Part shown: piece by piece, positions 13,109-24,130 of the stretch
How the letters are laid out: each line of letters begins with the position of its first letter
How positions within the stretch are numbered: the first letter of the stretch is position 1
Origin: Chelydra serpentina
Lineage: Eukaryota; Chordata; Testudines; Chelydridae
NCBI GenBank assembly: GCA_037349315.1
Contig: JBAIAC010000023.1
Coordinates: 36,990,501-37,054,500 of the forward strand
Reading direction: 5' to 3'
Length of the DNA stretch: 64,000 bases
The notes under the pieces: model-generated
What the model saw: the letters and a program-made list of their open reading frames with translations, nothing else
Told to the model about the DNA's origin: nothing
Databases searched by the model: none
Program-made: the position numbers and the translations under genes

Positions 13109-15194
13109 AAAAAAAGACAGGTCTTGTTTAAATTGGTTTCTATAGCAATGTAATAGCATCTTTAGAAATTACTGTAAAAACCCATAGGGCTTGATTTTCC
13201 ATTGTCTTGTGTTATCTACACCTGAACAAAATGACTGTAAAGTATAGCATTTATAAAAATGTTGACCACAGAATGAATAGAGACTATCCTTTCTATGGGT
13301 TTTCTTTTTAACCAGCCTATAGAATTCTATAGCAGGAATATATTTTCCTGTTAAATTTTGTAGGGTTGTCATAGAAACTAATGGAAGGTTTGTCATTTTC
13401 TATTAGATTGTACAGACCTTCTCCAATGGGGATATGGCTTTGCACAGGTATTAGCACTGGAAATGGTCATATGGCTAACTTGAAAGTTCTCTGTGGGTCT
13501 TTCTACTAGCACCATGCAACTCAGGTGACCAGCAGCACAATGCAAATAGCAAGTTAGAAATAAGAAATATTCAAAGCAATAGCTATAGTAAACAGTTTGC
13601 AATATCCCAGAGACTGACTTATGTTTGCATAAAGTATTTGTTATTTAAAATAAATCAACAAACAAATCTGTAAAAATTGATTCCTATTCACAGATAATTC
13701 ATGAACAGAAAAAGGAGCTAAATTAATCTAATATATTATTTGCTGCATATAGCTTTCTCAGATCTTTTTTATGACCACAGAATAATAGTCAGGACATTTT
13801 TAAACATAACTATATTGTTTCATAACGTTCTATTTTTATCCCTTCCTTTTTTGTTAAATGGAGTCCCATACAAAGATATATTATAAATGATTTTAAACTC
13901 TCATTATTTCCCTTGGTAATGTAAAATTAAGTTATGTGATTGAAAAGTCTGTTTAATTTGTGATGGAAAAGTCCGTTTAACTTTAGGCAGGCAGCCAATT
14001 TATGAGTTTTAAACTATGTTGTCAAGGCAACATTTTTTTTTTATTATTCTCATGAGAATGTTTGTGCTGAAATCATACATACTCGCCTAAAAACAATAAT
14101 ACCAAAATAAGTTTAATAGTATTTAACTTAGAGATACAAAGTCAGATCAGTTAATATTTATGGCTAACATACACTTGCATATTTTGTTTTCACAACATTA
14201 TAAAGTTACATAGCTTATGCCATGTGGATAATATTAGATGAAACAATATAAAAGGGAAAATTAATTTAATTAAATTTGAATGTGTTGCTACTGGTAGATA
14301 ACTTAAAAACAGATGAGACTACATAGCTTTGAAAGACTGTACTAAATTCATTAATAGCATCTTCTATATGTCATTAGTCCTTTAAACATAGTATACAAAT
14401 AAGTATTCAGCATATTGCAAAGATCTGTTGTATGAGTTCAATGCTACTCCCACTGAAATAGTGGCAAAATTACCACTGACTCTAAAGAGAACAGATTTGG
14501 CCACTTCAAGACAACTTTTGTTCTGTATGATTATGTAAAATGGGTCTGATTGTAGTGTGAAAACAATCCCCGTACTGTAATGCTATTAATTTCAATGGAG
14601 TTATTCCTGATTTACACCAATGTAAGAAAAGAGACTCCATCCCAATATAACTAGTCTTACTGACTTTAATTTTTGCCATTCTACATAGTACCTGTTAATA
14701 ATGTATATTCATTAAATACTTCCATAGTGGTATGGTTTCCTTCATACAAGGGATGCTACAAATCATTCTGCAAATCTAAAAGCTAAGAAGCTCATAAAAG
14801 GTTCTGAGTCATCAAGAACAGCTGGGATTGCTCAGATTTTATATAGGAAACTATGATTATGTGCCAGATTCTTCCTGGTGAGCCATGTACACACACCAGA
14901 AAACCTATCAGTAGCAGTTTGAGTCTATAAGTTGAAGCGGGGAACCCTAATTCTGTTTCCTCCATAAAGACACACACAAACCATATGGCAAGTCACCTGT
15001 GAGTGACTACATGGAAAGGCATAATGGGACAGCCACAGAGAAAGTGGGTGTGGTCTACATATAAATCCAAGAACATATACAAAGATGACTAGACCAGCAA
15101 TGATGTCTATGCGTAGTTTCGTTCAAAAATTGCATTGTATTGACTAGTTAATCATGTGGTATTGATTCTGTTCCCTGATCGGGTGAATTAAGCT

Positions 15195-15329
15195 GCCAGT
15201 TCAGTAAAGCACTTAGGGTAGGCCTCAAAGCCCTTAAGCATGTGCTTAACTTCTTCCCTATTCAGCAAAACACTTCATCGCATTCTTAACATTAAGCACA
15301 TGTTGAAGTGCTTTGTTGAATCAGGGCCT
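15195..15329. repeat. Palindromic foldback repeat ('AAGCATGTGCTTAA' family)
   Basis: The left arm begins CAGTTCAGTAAAGCACTTAG and the reverse complement of the right arm begins CCCTGATTCAACAAAGCAC. The inner motifs 'aagcatgtgcttaac' and 'taagcacatgttgaag' also pair, so the RNA of either strand could form a long imperfect hairpin. The same family occurs at 45651-45778. Confidence 0.65.
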
Positions 15330-17187
15330 AAATCTCTAACTGACCTAGAGTGAATTGTGAGTCTGACTGTTGATTGTACAATTCAAAATGTGTCGTCAAT
15401 GAATATTTGAGTGTAAAATGAACTTTTCATGGTTATTCATGCTAGTGAATAACTCTCAAGTGCTCAAATGTTTCTAAAAAGTGAACACACAAAACTTGCA
15501 AAGAGGGTCAAATAGAAATTTACTTTTGAATTCACATGAATATTCATAAACAATTTTCTCCATTATTCACTCAGCTGCAGTCAGTAATATATGATTTTCT
15601 GTAAATATATTACATCTCTCTCTCCCCTTTTCTAGTTTCCATGAATAACAAATGCACTTTTAAAAAATGTGTCTTCTCTCTCTGTTTGAACCTTCTTACC
15701 AAGAGACAGGGAGACAGTAATATAAAATGGAGACACATTGTACCAAATCCCATTAACACTAAAACCCTGCTCTCTGCACTGATACTTGATATATTAAATT
15801 TGGATACTTCTGAATGCCTTATGCCAATAAAGGGACTTTCACTGAAAAAATTGAGATGGACTCACAGAAAGTAGAGACTGAAAAGACCTGTTAAATCATC
15901 TAGTGTATCCTACTACTAGTGTAGTATGTTCCTTAATGTTGAGACAAAGGGCCAGATTCGCAGGTGGTATGAATCAGCTATGCTAATTCATAGCAGTTGA
16001 GAATCTGCGATATTTGATTATGTAACTTATGGTAAAGTGATATTTGCTGTATTCATGAATTTGAAAAAAGTCTTTCAAATGTACAGTGATTATTTCTCTC
16101 AACAAATAAGTGTCACCTCTTCCCAGGAGAGGTTGGTTGGATAGGAGCATAAAAATTATTGAATGTGAATGTGTCCAGCTTGTGCTCCAGTGAATGTATA
16201 TGGTATTTTCCAGGGAGAAGAGGAAATAGGGAGCTTCCTTGAAGCTCTACTTAAAGCACCTTCACATGTTATAACTGGCAATTTCTCACAAAATCCAGGG
16301 ACTGTATGTTTCATGTCTATCCTGTAGACGCCACTGATCTCATCTGAGTTTTCTTCCCAAATCAAGCATGATAAGTCCTAGTTTCACTGAGCACTTTGTC
16401 CATTATGAAAACAAATGGGTCTATTTAAGTAGGAATTGCATATATTCTGGAAGCTACTTCACATGCAAAATTCCCACTGAGTTCAATGGGAGTTGCACAG
16501 GAGAGGGGCTGCAAGACCAGGCTCTTAATGACATCTTGAGATAACCATTACAGTTACAAAAAATACACAGCTACACAGTATTCTTCAATGCTGATTCTGT
16601 GTGACTAGCAGATGACCTTTGAAAGCCTAGACCGTACTCTTTTGACCTAAATTTGACCTGACTTGGAAAGTTTGGTCAGTGGTAATTAGTAATTATTTCC
16701 ATTTGATATACATATTATATCCCGTGAGCTGCAGCCACATCCACCCCTCTCATCATGTGAAGAATAAGGACAAATATGCCATTAGTAAAGGCCGAATGTA
16801 TATTGCCATATAGCAAGACAGTATTCTGAATGAATGATCTGAACAAGAGGTTTGCACAGAGACATTAAAGACACAAGAATCTTAAAACAGCAACACATCC
16901 AGAAAGTTAGGATACAAATGATAAATATGATATGATCATATACTGTACATAACACATACATGATGCAGAAGTGGCTATGGAAAATACTCACTTTTTCACT
17001 TGATTCTGCTTCCTTTTGGCTTGTGCACCCGAATGGTGCATAGCAGGGAAGTAGGTACTTGTGTGTAGTGGAAAAAATTACACTGACTAATAAACACGAG
17101 CATTTTACTTAGAAAAACTGTCACAAACTATTGCTGAATGAATTTGACAAACAACCAATACAAATAGTGCATCAAACATGTTATGGA

Positions 17188-17267
17188 CCTGGGATGAAAT
17201 CCTGGCCCCATTGAAGTCAATGGGAGTTTTGCCATTCTCTTTAAGAGGCCCAGGGTTTCACCCCTGG
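17188..17267. repeat. Short foldback repeat
   Basis: The left end CCTGGGATGAAATCCTGGCC pairs with the right end, whose reverse complement is CCAGGGGTGAAACCCTGGGC. The centre holds 'ttgaagtcaatgggag', a segment recurrent in reptile short repeats. No coding content. Confidence 0.65.
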
Positions 17268-18073
17268 TTTCAATATCTGTGATTCATAAACTGGTTAGTG
17301 TAACATTGGAATATGATGCATTAAACAAAGCATCCTATTCCCTCATGCAGTCATGTTTTAACTAATACAGTACATTACAAGTATAATACAACATTTGACA
17401 GAGGTTTAGGAGGAAATTGACAGAAATGTTTTCCAATGTATAGGAAAATGTCGATCAAAAATTCTATTATTAATTCATTGACTTAGTATAATACATTTTA
17501 TACAGGGTATAAGGTAAGCTTGTGCTGGTATTTTACAAGTCACATATTATTTTTAGACATAAATATCTATTACCCTACAGTAGAAAAAAGGGTTTTGGAT
17601 ATTGTTGAGGATTATTTTTATGTAAGAAAAGCTATGTGATGTATGAAATCAAACCTATTGTTGAATATGAATAACTTTGTGTACTTGTATGTTAAATATT
17701 AAGCATCAAACCAAGTAATTGTATTAAATTCTATTACTATGTATGTTGCTGGGGAAAATATTGCTAAATTTAAGCCTAAGTTGCTGGTTATCCACAGGTT
17801 TTCTTTTTAATTATCCAATTCAGATGTATTATACATTTGTGTCACTTTCATTACTTATAGTCAGTCTACCACCTATCAAGTTTCAGATAATGGACCTGTA
17901 TTCTTGCATTTACTGGCTTTACAAAGATGAAAACAATGAAGTATGTAAAATAATCTAATTTGAAATATGAGTTAAATGCTAGTGAAAATTTAAGGGATTT
18001 TATGTATTTATAAAGATACCACTATCAAGTGGTTGTTATATGTGATTTTATATATACATACTGTATGTATGAA

Positions 18074-18105
<32 letters not shown>
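18074..18105. repeat. Compound microsatellite (TG)n(TA)n
   Basis: An uninterrupted TG run of about 17 bases is followed by a TA run of about 15 bases. A simple-sequence repeat of this kind is likely length-polymorphic. Confidence 0.95.
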
Positions 18106-18107
<2 letters not shown>

Positions 18108-18540
18108 GATAGGTAAATACTGACAGCATGAATAATATTTGACCTTTTAAAATCAATTGTAAATACTCTATTGGTAACTGACATATGTATATTGTGCTTA
18201 CTACAAATCATTTGTTCAGAAAATTTGCATTTTTTTGTTCAAGAGCTCCAAAGCACAAGCAGTTAATTTATTTACCATAAGCTATTATTTCCTATATTAC
18301 ATTATGATGACACAAAATTTAATTTTGTATAAAATATTTTCTGAAGGGTCAAGCTCAAGAAGACTCACTAAAACTAATATACACCAATTTGAAAATATAA
18401 ACAATGAATGAATTTCTCCTCATTCCTTTTTTATGTGTGGCATTTTATAATAGCTTTTACTTTCGGGAAAACTATAATTGCCTGTTAAGTTTTAACTCAA
18501 GAATGTTCATGCTTATCTGCTAGTTAAATTACATTCTTCA

Positions 18541-18740
18541 TTAAATTAACATATGTCAGCTGCCTACTGGAATCCTAACATTCTGCCCACCTGTGATGTC
18601 ATAGTAAGGAGGGGCTTGTCCTCTGCAGACTCCTCCCTCGGTATCTCCTTCATCACCATGGCAACAGCCTTATCTGCCGCCCTAGAGCCTTTCCCCTACA
18701 ACAGTGAAATCAACAATGGCTTGTGTCAGGAGGAATCTTT
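18541..18740. promoter_or_regulatory. Possible regulatory patch with CRE-like and X-box-like sites
   Basis: A GC-richer 200-bp patch sits in AT-rich DNA. It contains TGATGTCA at 18594-18601 (one base from the CRE/AP-1-type TGACGTCA) and ATCACCATGGCAAC at 18652-18665, whose reverse complement resembles an RFX X-box half-site (GTTGCC plus spacer). These motifs are short and can occur by chance. A 78-codon frame also crosses the patch, but it has no recognised family. Function is not shown. Confidence 0.2.
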
Positions 18741-18907
18741 GTTACTGGTTACAAAATATACACCCCAGAACAATCCAGTAATTAAATGACGGTGTTACAC
18801 TGGAAGTAAAAGTATGTTGTTGTTGAAAATAAAATACACAAATACTGTTAAAAACAAAATGCCAAAACCAATCAAAAAACCCCAACAACTTAATTGATAA
18901 CAGAGTT

Positions 18908-19081
18908 GGGAGCCCCATCCTGCAGCTTTTACTCATATGAATCACTCCATTGAGGTCAATAGGACTACAAACTGCCTTGCTCTTGTGAGGCCTCGCAGGA
19001 GTACATCAGCAGGAGTGAAGGAAGCTGAGAATCTCACAGAACTTGACCCTCATATGAGTAATATCTGGAGGATCAGGCCCT
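18908..19081. repeat. Foldback repeat ('ACTCATATGA' family)
   Basis: The left end (GGGAGCCCCATCCTGCAG) and the reverse complement of the right end (GGGCCTGATCCTCCAGAT) are related. Inside them 'actcatatgaatcactcc' at the left and 'catatgagtaat' at the right pair again. It is the same style of repeat as at 11903 and 19248. Confidence 0.65.
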
Positions 19082-19247
19082 TAATTTCTTCACCACTAGT
19101 TAATTGTAGTTACCTGCAACTTTACAGCTGAAATATACATGCTTTCTACTCAAATCTCATTATAGCCAAAAAGAAATCAGACTGTTATGAAGATATAGAG
19201 CTTACGTAAAATGAAAGTTAAATTCTCCTTTAAATACTCTAAATTTA

Positions 19248-19478
19248 AGGGCAAAATTCTCCTCTTGGATCTACATTGTAGATCTTGAGTCTCTGATACT
19301 CTGCTCTCCCTGTGTGTATAGAACTTCTGTAAGTATCAGTGAATGTCTGAGGGTATAGGGAGAGAAGAGAAGAATAGTGGAGTTGAGTTACACTCACAAA
19401 ACTCCATTGAAGTCCATGGAAGTTTGGGGTGTACAAAGACTGAAGGATATGGCTCCATGACTTCAGAATTTTGCCCTA
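19248..19478. repeat. Foldback MITE with AGGGCAAAATTCT ends
   Basis: The left end AGGGCAAAATTCT (19248-19260) is perfectly repeated in inverse at the right end (AGAATTTTGCCCT, ending about 19477). It contains 'ccattgaagtccatggaag' internally, like its relatives. Non-coding; the 66-codon frame across it is incidental. Confidence 0.72.
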
Positions 19479-20139
19479 AGCTTACATACATTTCATTAAC
19501 TAAGAGTCTATTGAATGTATTTTTTAACTACAGTACAGTATAATAAGAATGACTTAAAATAGCATTGGATACTGTGTCCTGAGAAGGATACTGCTTATTG
19601 ATACCAAACAATGTGATGTAATTTTTATATCACAAATACCATATTATTGTTCACAGCTCAAAAACATGTGCATACTATTGCAATTTTAAAACAATGTTTA
19701 TGAACAAAACAAGGTCAAATTAACTTATTTGTGTAACGCATTGCAGTCAACCTAAAGAGAGTTCTTTGCATGCTGCAAGAAGTTCTCATACCATAAGTGT
19801 CATAAAACATAGGCATGCTCAATTTGTAATTCCTTTGATATCCAAAGAACTGCAAAAGGCATTGTAAAGTTTACTTCAGATTAGGATATTCTCTCTTATT
19901 TGGTGAGAAGAGAGTTCTAAGTGCTAAGCATATCAAAGGTTCTTGTCCAAACATTTATTTATTCATGATTCATTTGATATGTTACAAATCCATGAAAATA
20001 TTTTCTTTAATATGTGGAGCTACTATTTAGCTAGCATTAGTAACATGCTATTTGACTTTCAGAAACCTAATCCTTTTGTGTTGAATGTTATAGAGAAGTA
20101 GTTAATTAGCTAAAAAAGGATGCATCAGAAAGCATGCAG

Positions 20140-22380
20140 TGCTTTTTATTTCTTGCACAGTAGAAACCCACCAAAGCAAAGGTCAGGTCACTTTTTTGAA
20201 GACAGAGCCACTTTTTCTTCAAGGTTTCACCTACTGCCTGAAAAGAGTCATGATACTCACATTAGTGCCTGCTATCAACTTTTTTTAAAAAAATAGCCCT
20301 ATGAATGGCTATCATATACCACATATCTCATCACTTTAAAAGTGTGGCTATAGTCAGAATAGACACTCAGTAAAAATGCTTTTCCATCAGTGTTTGGAAG
20401 TGAAAACACAATTTATTCAATTGAACTGCAACCCCACAAGAGCATGGGTGAACCATGTTGATTTATTTCTGACTGGTACACTCATGACATACAATAAAAA
20501 TTCTGGAATCAGAACTTAGCTTTGCAACATATTTGATGATAGGAGAGGCAGAGCAGAATAGAGCAACTGTAGTTCCCAGTGATTTCAATGGAGGGAGATG
20601 CAGGTGCTCAGTACCTCAAAAAATCTGGCCACATGTTTAGGTGCTTAAATATGGATTTCAGTGCCTAATGTTAGGTGTCCAAGTTTAAATGTTTTGGCCG
20701 CTGTATTCAGGGTATTCTTGTATATACTTGAAATTTGTCTGTAAATTTTTGGCATCGGCACCTCTGGCAGCTTGCAGGAGCGTGAGTGAGTTTGATTATG
20801 TCCTACGGGACACAATCCATTATTTCCCCCTCTCCTGTAGAAAGGAGGGGGAAAACAATTTTAGTCTCTGTGCCTAGGGCACAGAAATGGTTAATACACT
20901 GCAGTTTGTTAGCTATCATTGAAATGATAATCTGTTGGGTTCTAATTAAAATATTTTGAACACAGAGATTACTATATACATAATCATGGAAGAATTGCTT
21001 TAAAATGTGTACTTATTTATTTGGCTGCCTCCATTGTTAAGTTGTTCTCCATTGTTAAGTGTTGTTTCTTAGCAATATTGGATTGTTGTACATATTATCT
21101 GTTACAGTAGCTTGGTGCTGAGCATTATAGTTCTTCTAGAACAGCTAATTTTACACTTGCAAGCCCCCAATAATGAACAGTTCATCATAACTCAGTGACC
21201 GGAGGTAAATCATTTTCTCATATATGCAGCATTTTGATCACTCAGTGAATGAATTTCACAAATACCTCTTTTGTCAGCAATGTGCAGATTTAAACAATCA
21301 TGATGCACAGCATGCAAACCTGCATATAAAGCAAGGATACTGTCTTGAGTGAATTGGAGCAGGGAAAAGATATGATTTGCTTTCATACAATATACTTTTG
21401 CAGTAAAACTGAGGAGTATATCAGTATTTTGTTGTCTGGTACAATTAAGACTAAACCACTCCTTTTTAGGAAATATCTCCAAAACAAGATAAACAATATA
21501 GTAGTTAGAGTATTTCCACAGCACGTTGAATATTGTAATAGGGTCAGCTAAAAACTTGCTAACGATTTCTGCAGGTTCTCCCAGGCTGAGAGAATGGATG
21601 GTAATAGACATTTCCACAGGAGTGTGCAGATTTTGCAAATCCACTCTGTAGGGAAATACACTGGTTTAGCAGCTGGTGTTTCTGAATAGCGCCAAATTAA
21701 ATTCAGTACAAGTCACACTACTTACAAAGAATGTGATACTTGTTAATGAGGATTTAATTAAGCTACTGTAAAAGAATATTAATTTAAAGTTCAGGACAGC
21801 ATGAGCATTTTTTAGTGAGTGAAAACATGTAATTTAGCAACTTTGTTCACGTTGTATAAAACTTCTTTCCAGCATTTAATATTCAAGCACATGATCATTT
21901 TCTACTACAGATCATTTGTGAGGCCTGAGTGCCTGGGACAGCTGTATGTATGATTCTGACAGATAAATGGCCACTTCATAAAGGCCTTACCGTTTGTGAG
22001 AAGACAGTGAAATTCATAAATTGATTTGTTTGAAATCTGAAAAATTTTTTGTGTCTGAAGAGCTTATGATCAATCAGTTCATTGCAAATATCTGATAGTC
22101 TAACTTCAACGAAGCCTGAACTTTGTAGTTACATAAGTCATGTGATATTTTTGTCTACTCCCTAATTGGATGTTGAATGTAACACAGTAAGAACTTTAAT
22201 CTAATATGGGCTTTGAAATTCACTTATGGCCAATACTGAAGATTTGAGCTTAAAATTCACTTTTTTCATCAATATTCACGCTGTTAAAGTTGGAGTGTGA
22301 GAATTTTCATACAAATGAGCATGAGAGAGTTGTTAACATGGTCAAATTGACATTTATTTTCAAAGTCAACTAGTGTTCAT
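20140..22380. other. Unassigned DNA with one long minus-strand open frame
   Basis: No repeat or gene was firmly recognised. A minus-strand frame of 144 codons (21644 down to 21210) is longer than most here, but it has no motif I can assign, no recognisable promoter and no adjacent exon-like splice pattern I could support. Treat it as unproven. Confidence 0.4.
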
Positions 22381-22620
22381 AGGTTTCAGTGTAGTAGCCA
22401 TGTTAGTCTGTGTCAGCAAAACGAAAATAAGAGAGAAAAATGTGTAGCACCTTAGAGACTAACAAATTTATTTCAGCATAAGCTTTCGTGGGTTAGTACC
22501 CACTTCATCGGATGCATGGAATGAAACATACAGTAGACAGATATTTATACAGTTAGAGAAACATGATAAGGCGGAGGTGCATAGACCAACCTTAAGAGGC
22601 TAATTAATTGAGAGGAACCA
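22376..22620 (-). mobile_element. Penelope-like element (PLE) terminal fragment, reverse orientation
   Basis: On the minus strand this is the terminal part of the PLE family whose longer copy lies at 49.8-51.2 kb. Both share, in order, a lead-in like 'tatctgtctactgtat', a stem-loop with GTGGG/CCCAC arms, then GAAAGCTTATGC and an AAATTTGTT stretch. After that this copy continues 'agtctctaaggtgc' and ends near 'actacactgaaacct'. PLEs are reverse-transcribing elements, often flanked by terminal repeats (pLTRs). This copy is 5'-truncated and carries no protein-coding part. Confidence 0.75.
22474..22518 (-). ncRNA. Hammerhead-ribozyme-like motif in the PLE tail
   Basis: On the minus strand the order is CCGATGA (22511-22505), one A, a 5-bp stem GTGGG (22503-22499) with loop TACTAA and closing CCCAC (22492-22488), then GAAA (22487-22484) and GCTTATGC. 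Hammerhead cores read CUGANGA, stem II, GAAA, then a short stem III. Here position 4 is C rather than U, there is an extra A before stem II, and I see no good stem I. It is known that many PLE terminal repeats carry hammerhead motifs; this copy looks degenerate and its activity is doubtful. Confidence 0.4.
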
Positions 22621-23867
22621 TAGACATTCATAGACATTTTCCCCACTATTCTCTATGTTCTAATACATACACCCACATAGCCAGCATTGTGTCAGACCTG
22701 TGCAATTCCATTTGAAGTCAGGGAGGCTCTACCAGTCTATCTAAGAGAAGTATTTGGTCCACAGTGAATGGTGTAGGGAGATGCTCTTATATTTTTCTAG
22801 TGTAACTGTGTGCTGTTTCATTGATATATTAGGAATATTCACAACCTGCCTCTGTCCATACATCCTAAACTCATTTCTTTTGCAACAGCTATAATCTAAA
22901 GCAGTTTCACTAATGAAGAACACTGTAGGAAAAAAAGGTAAAGTACAGACATTGCCAATAAAAGCACATATAATACCTGCCTAGCAATCTCTTATGGCAT
23001 TTTTCCTTGCCTATTGAGGAGAAAAGGAATAACTTTCTTCCCTTACTTGTGAAAATAAATGTGAAAGGAGTGATCAACCATACGGTACTCTTCAAACTGT
23101 GCCACTCCATTAAAATGTAATGGTCCCATAGGACAAAGTGCCAATGTTCTAGGGGTCCCCAGGGAGCTAGAAAAAAAATGGACTGGCATTTTGGATTCAT
23201 TTCTCTGAGGATGTCGTCCCCTTGGCTGCATTTAAACACCAAAAATGTTTTTGTCTTAAACTGAAAAAGCATCGTGTATCGGCAATGCTAGAAACATACT
23301 TTCTCATTCCAAAATGAAGTTTTAAAGGCACTAGAAGGGGCTACAGGTACTCATTCCTCACAGAGACTGAATCCAAAATGTCTGTTGTTGAATGCCCGCA
23401 TTCATTGTCAGACTTTGTTTTGTATTGTAAAATGCTCGGTGTTTTATAAAGTCATCGGCCTATAGTGAAGCTTATAGTTGCTGTCTTACACTTGAAGACA
23501 TCCATGAATCGCCACAGGGACAGAACTGGAGGCTTCCGGCACTAAAAGTACTTACCTTTACTATTTGAGATAAAGTAGCAACTCTGCTGCTGGCAGCAGT
23601 TGCAGCCTCTTAACTTCTGTGTGGCTCAGCCACTAGAGAAGGTTGTATGAATATTTAGGGTATTTCAGTGTCCATGTCCACTCAATGCTTGACTTCTCTG
23701 ATGAGTTGCTTGTTTTGGTAGTGGTGGGTTTAAAGTAGAGAGGCCAGAGGATGACAGTACCTTTTGCAACAACCTTTGAAATTTTGTTTCGTTCAGCACT
23801 GGCATGATAACAAAGCCTTTTGAATATTTTTGAACGCTCGGAGAGTAATTAACCATTGGACCAATTT

Positions 23868-24048
23868 ATCAAGGGTTGTGGTGGATTTTTCCATCACTGA
23901 CCATTTTAAAATCAAGACTGGATTTTTTTTTTTAAAAGATGCCCTAGGAATTAGTTTGGGGAAATTCTGTGGTCTGGGTTATACAAAAGTCCAGACTAGA
24001 TAATCACAATGGTCCCTTCTGGCCACTTTTATATTTCTTTTCACAACA
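23868..24048 (+). mobile_element. CR1-related LINE 3' end fragment
   Basis: The plus strand contains 'aaaatcaagactggat', then 'tgccctaggaattagtttgggga', 'gttatacaaaagtccagactaga' and 'caatggtcccttctggcc', a recognisable 3' terminal region of a sauropsid CR1-related family. The same family lies reversed at 38150. There is no coding part and the tail is decayed. Confidence 0.65.
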
Positions 24049-24104
24049 TGGACTTGTGTTGAAATGGCTACATTTAAATTGAAAACCCAAATATTTTGAT
24101 TAGG

Positions 24105-24130
24105 CTCTCTCTCTCTCTCTTTCTCTCTCT
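24105..24130. repeat. CT microsatellite
   Basis: A (CT)n run with one TTT interruption follows directly on the CR1-related fragment. Confidence 0.95.

Larger units (their letters stand above)
11196..17187. other. AT-rich DNA with scattered foldback repeats
   Basis: No gene was found. Apart from the repeats listed separately (11903, 12945, 15195), the sequence is AT-rich with poly-T and poly-A runs. Segments such as 12230-12370 ('ttacaccagtg' and 'ctggtgtaaat') look like decayed members of the same foldback families. 13620-14340 is strongly AT-rich with no recognised repeat and could be ordinary unique DNA. Confidence 0.5.

Noticed and set aside
22910..23272. 120-codon minus-strand frame
   Set aside because: No recognised motif, overlapped by another minus-strand frame; aromatic-rich composition looks random.
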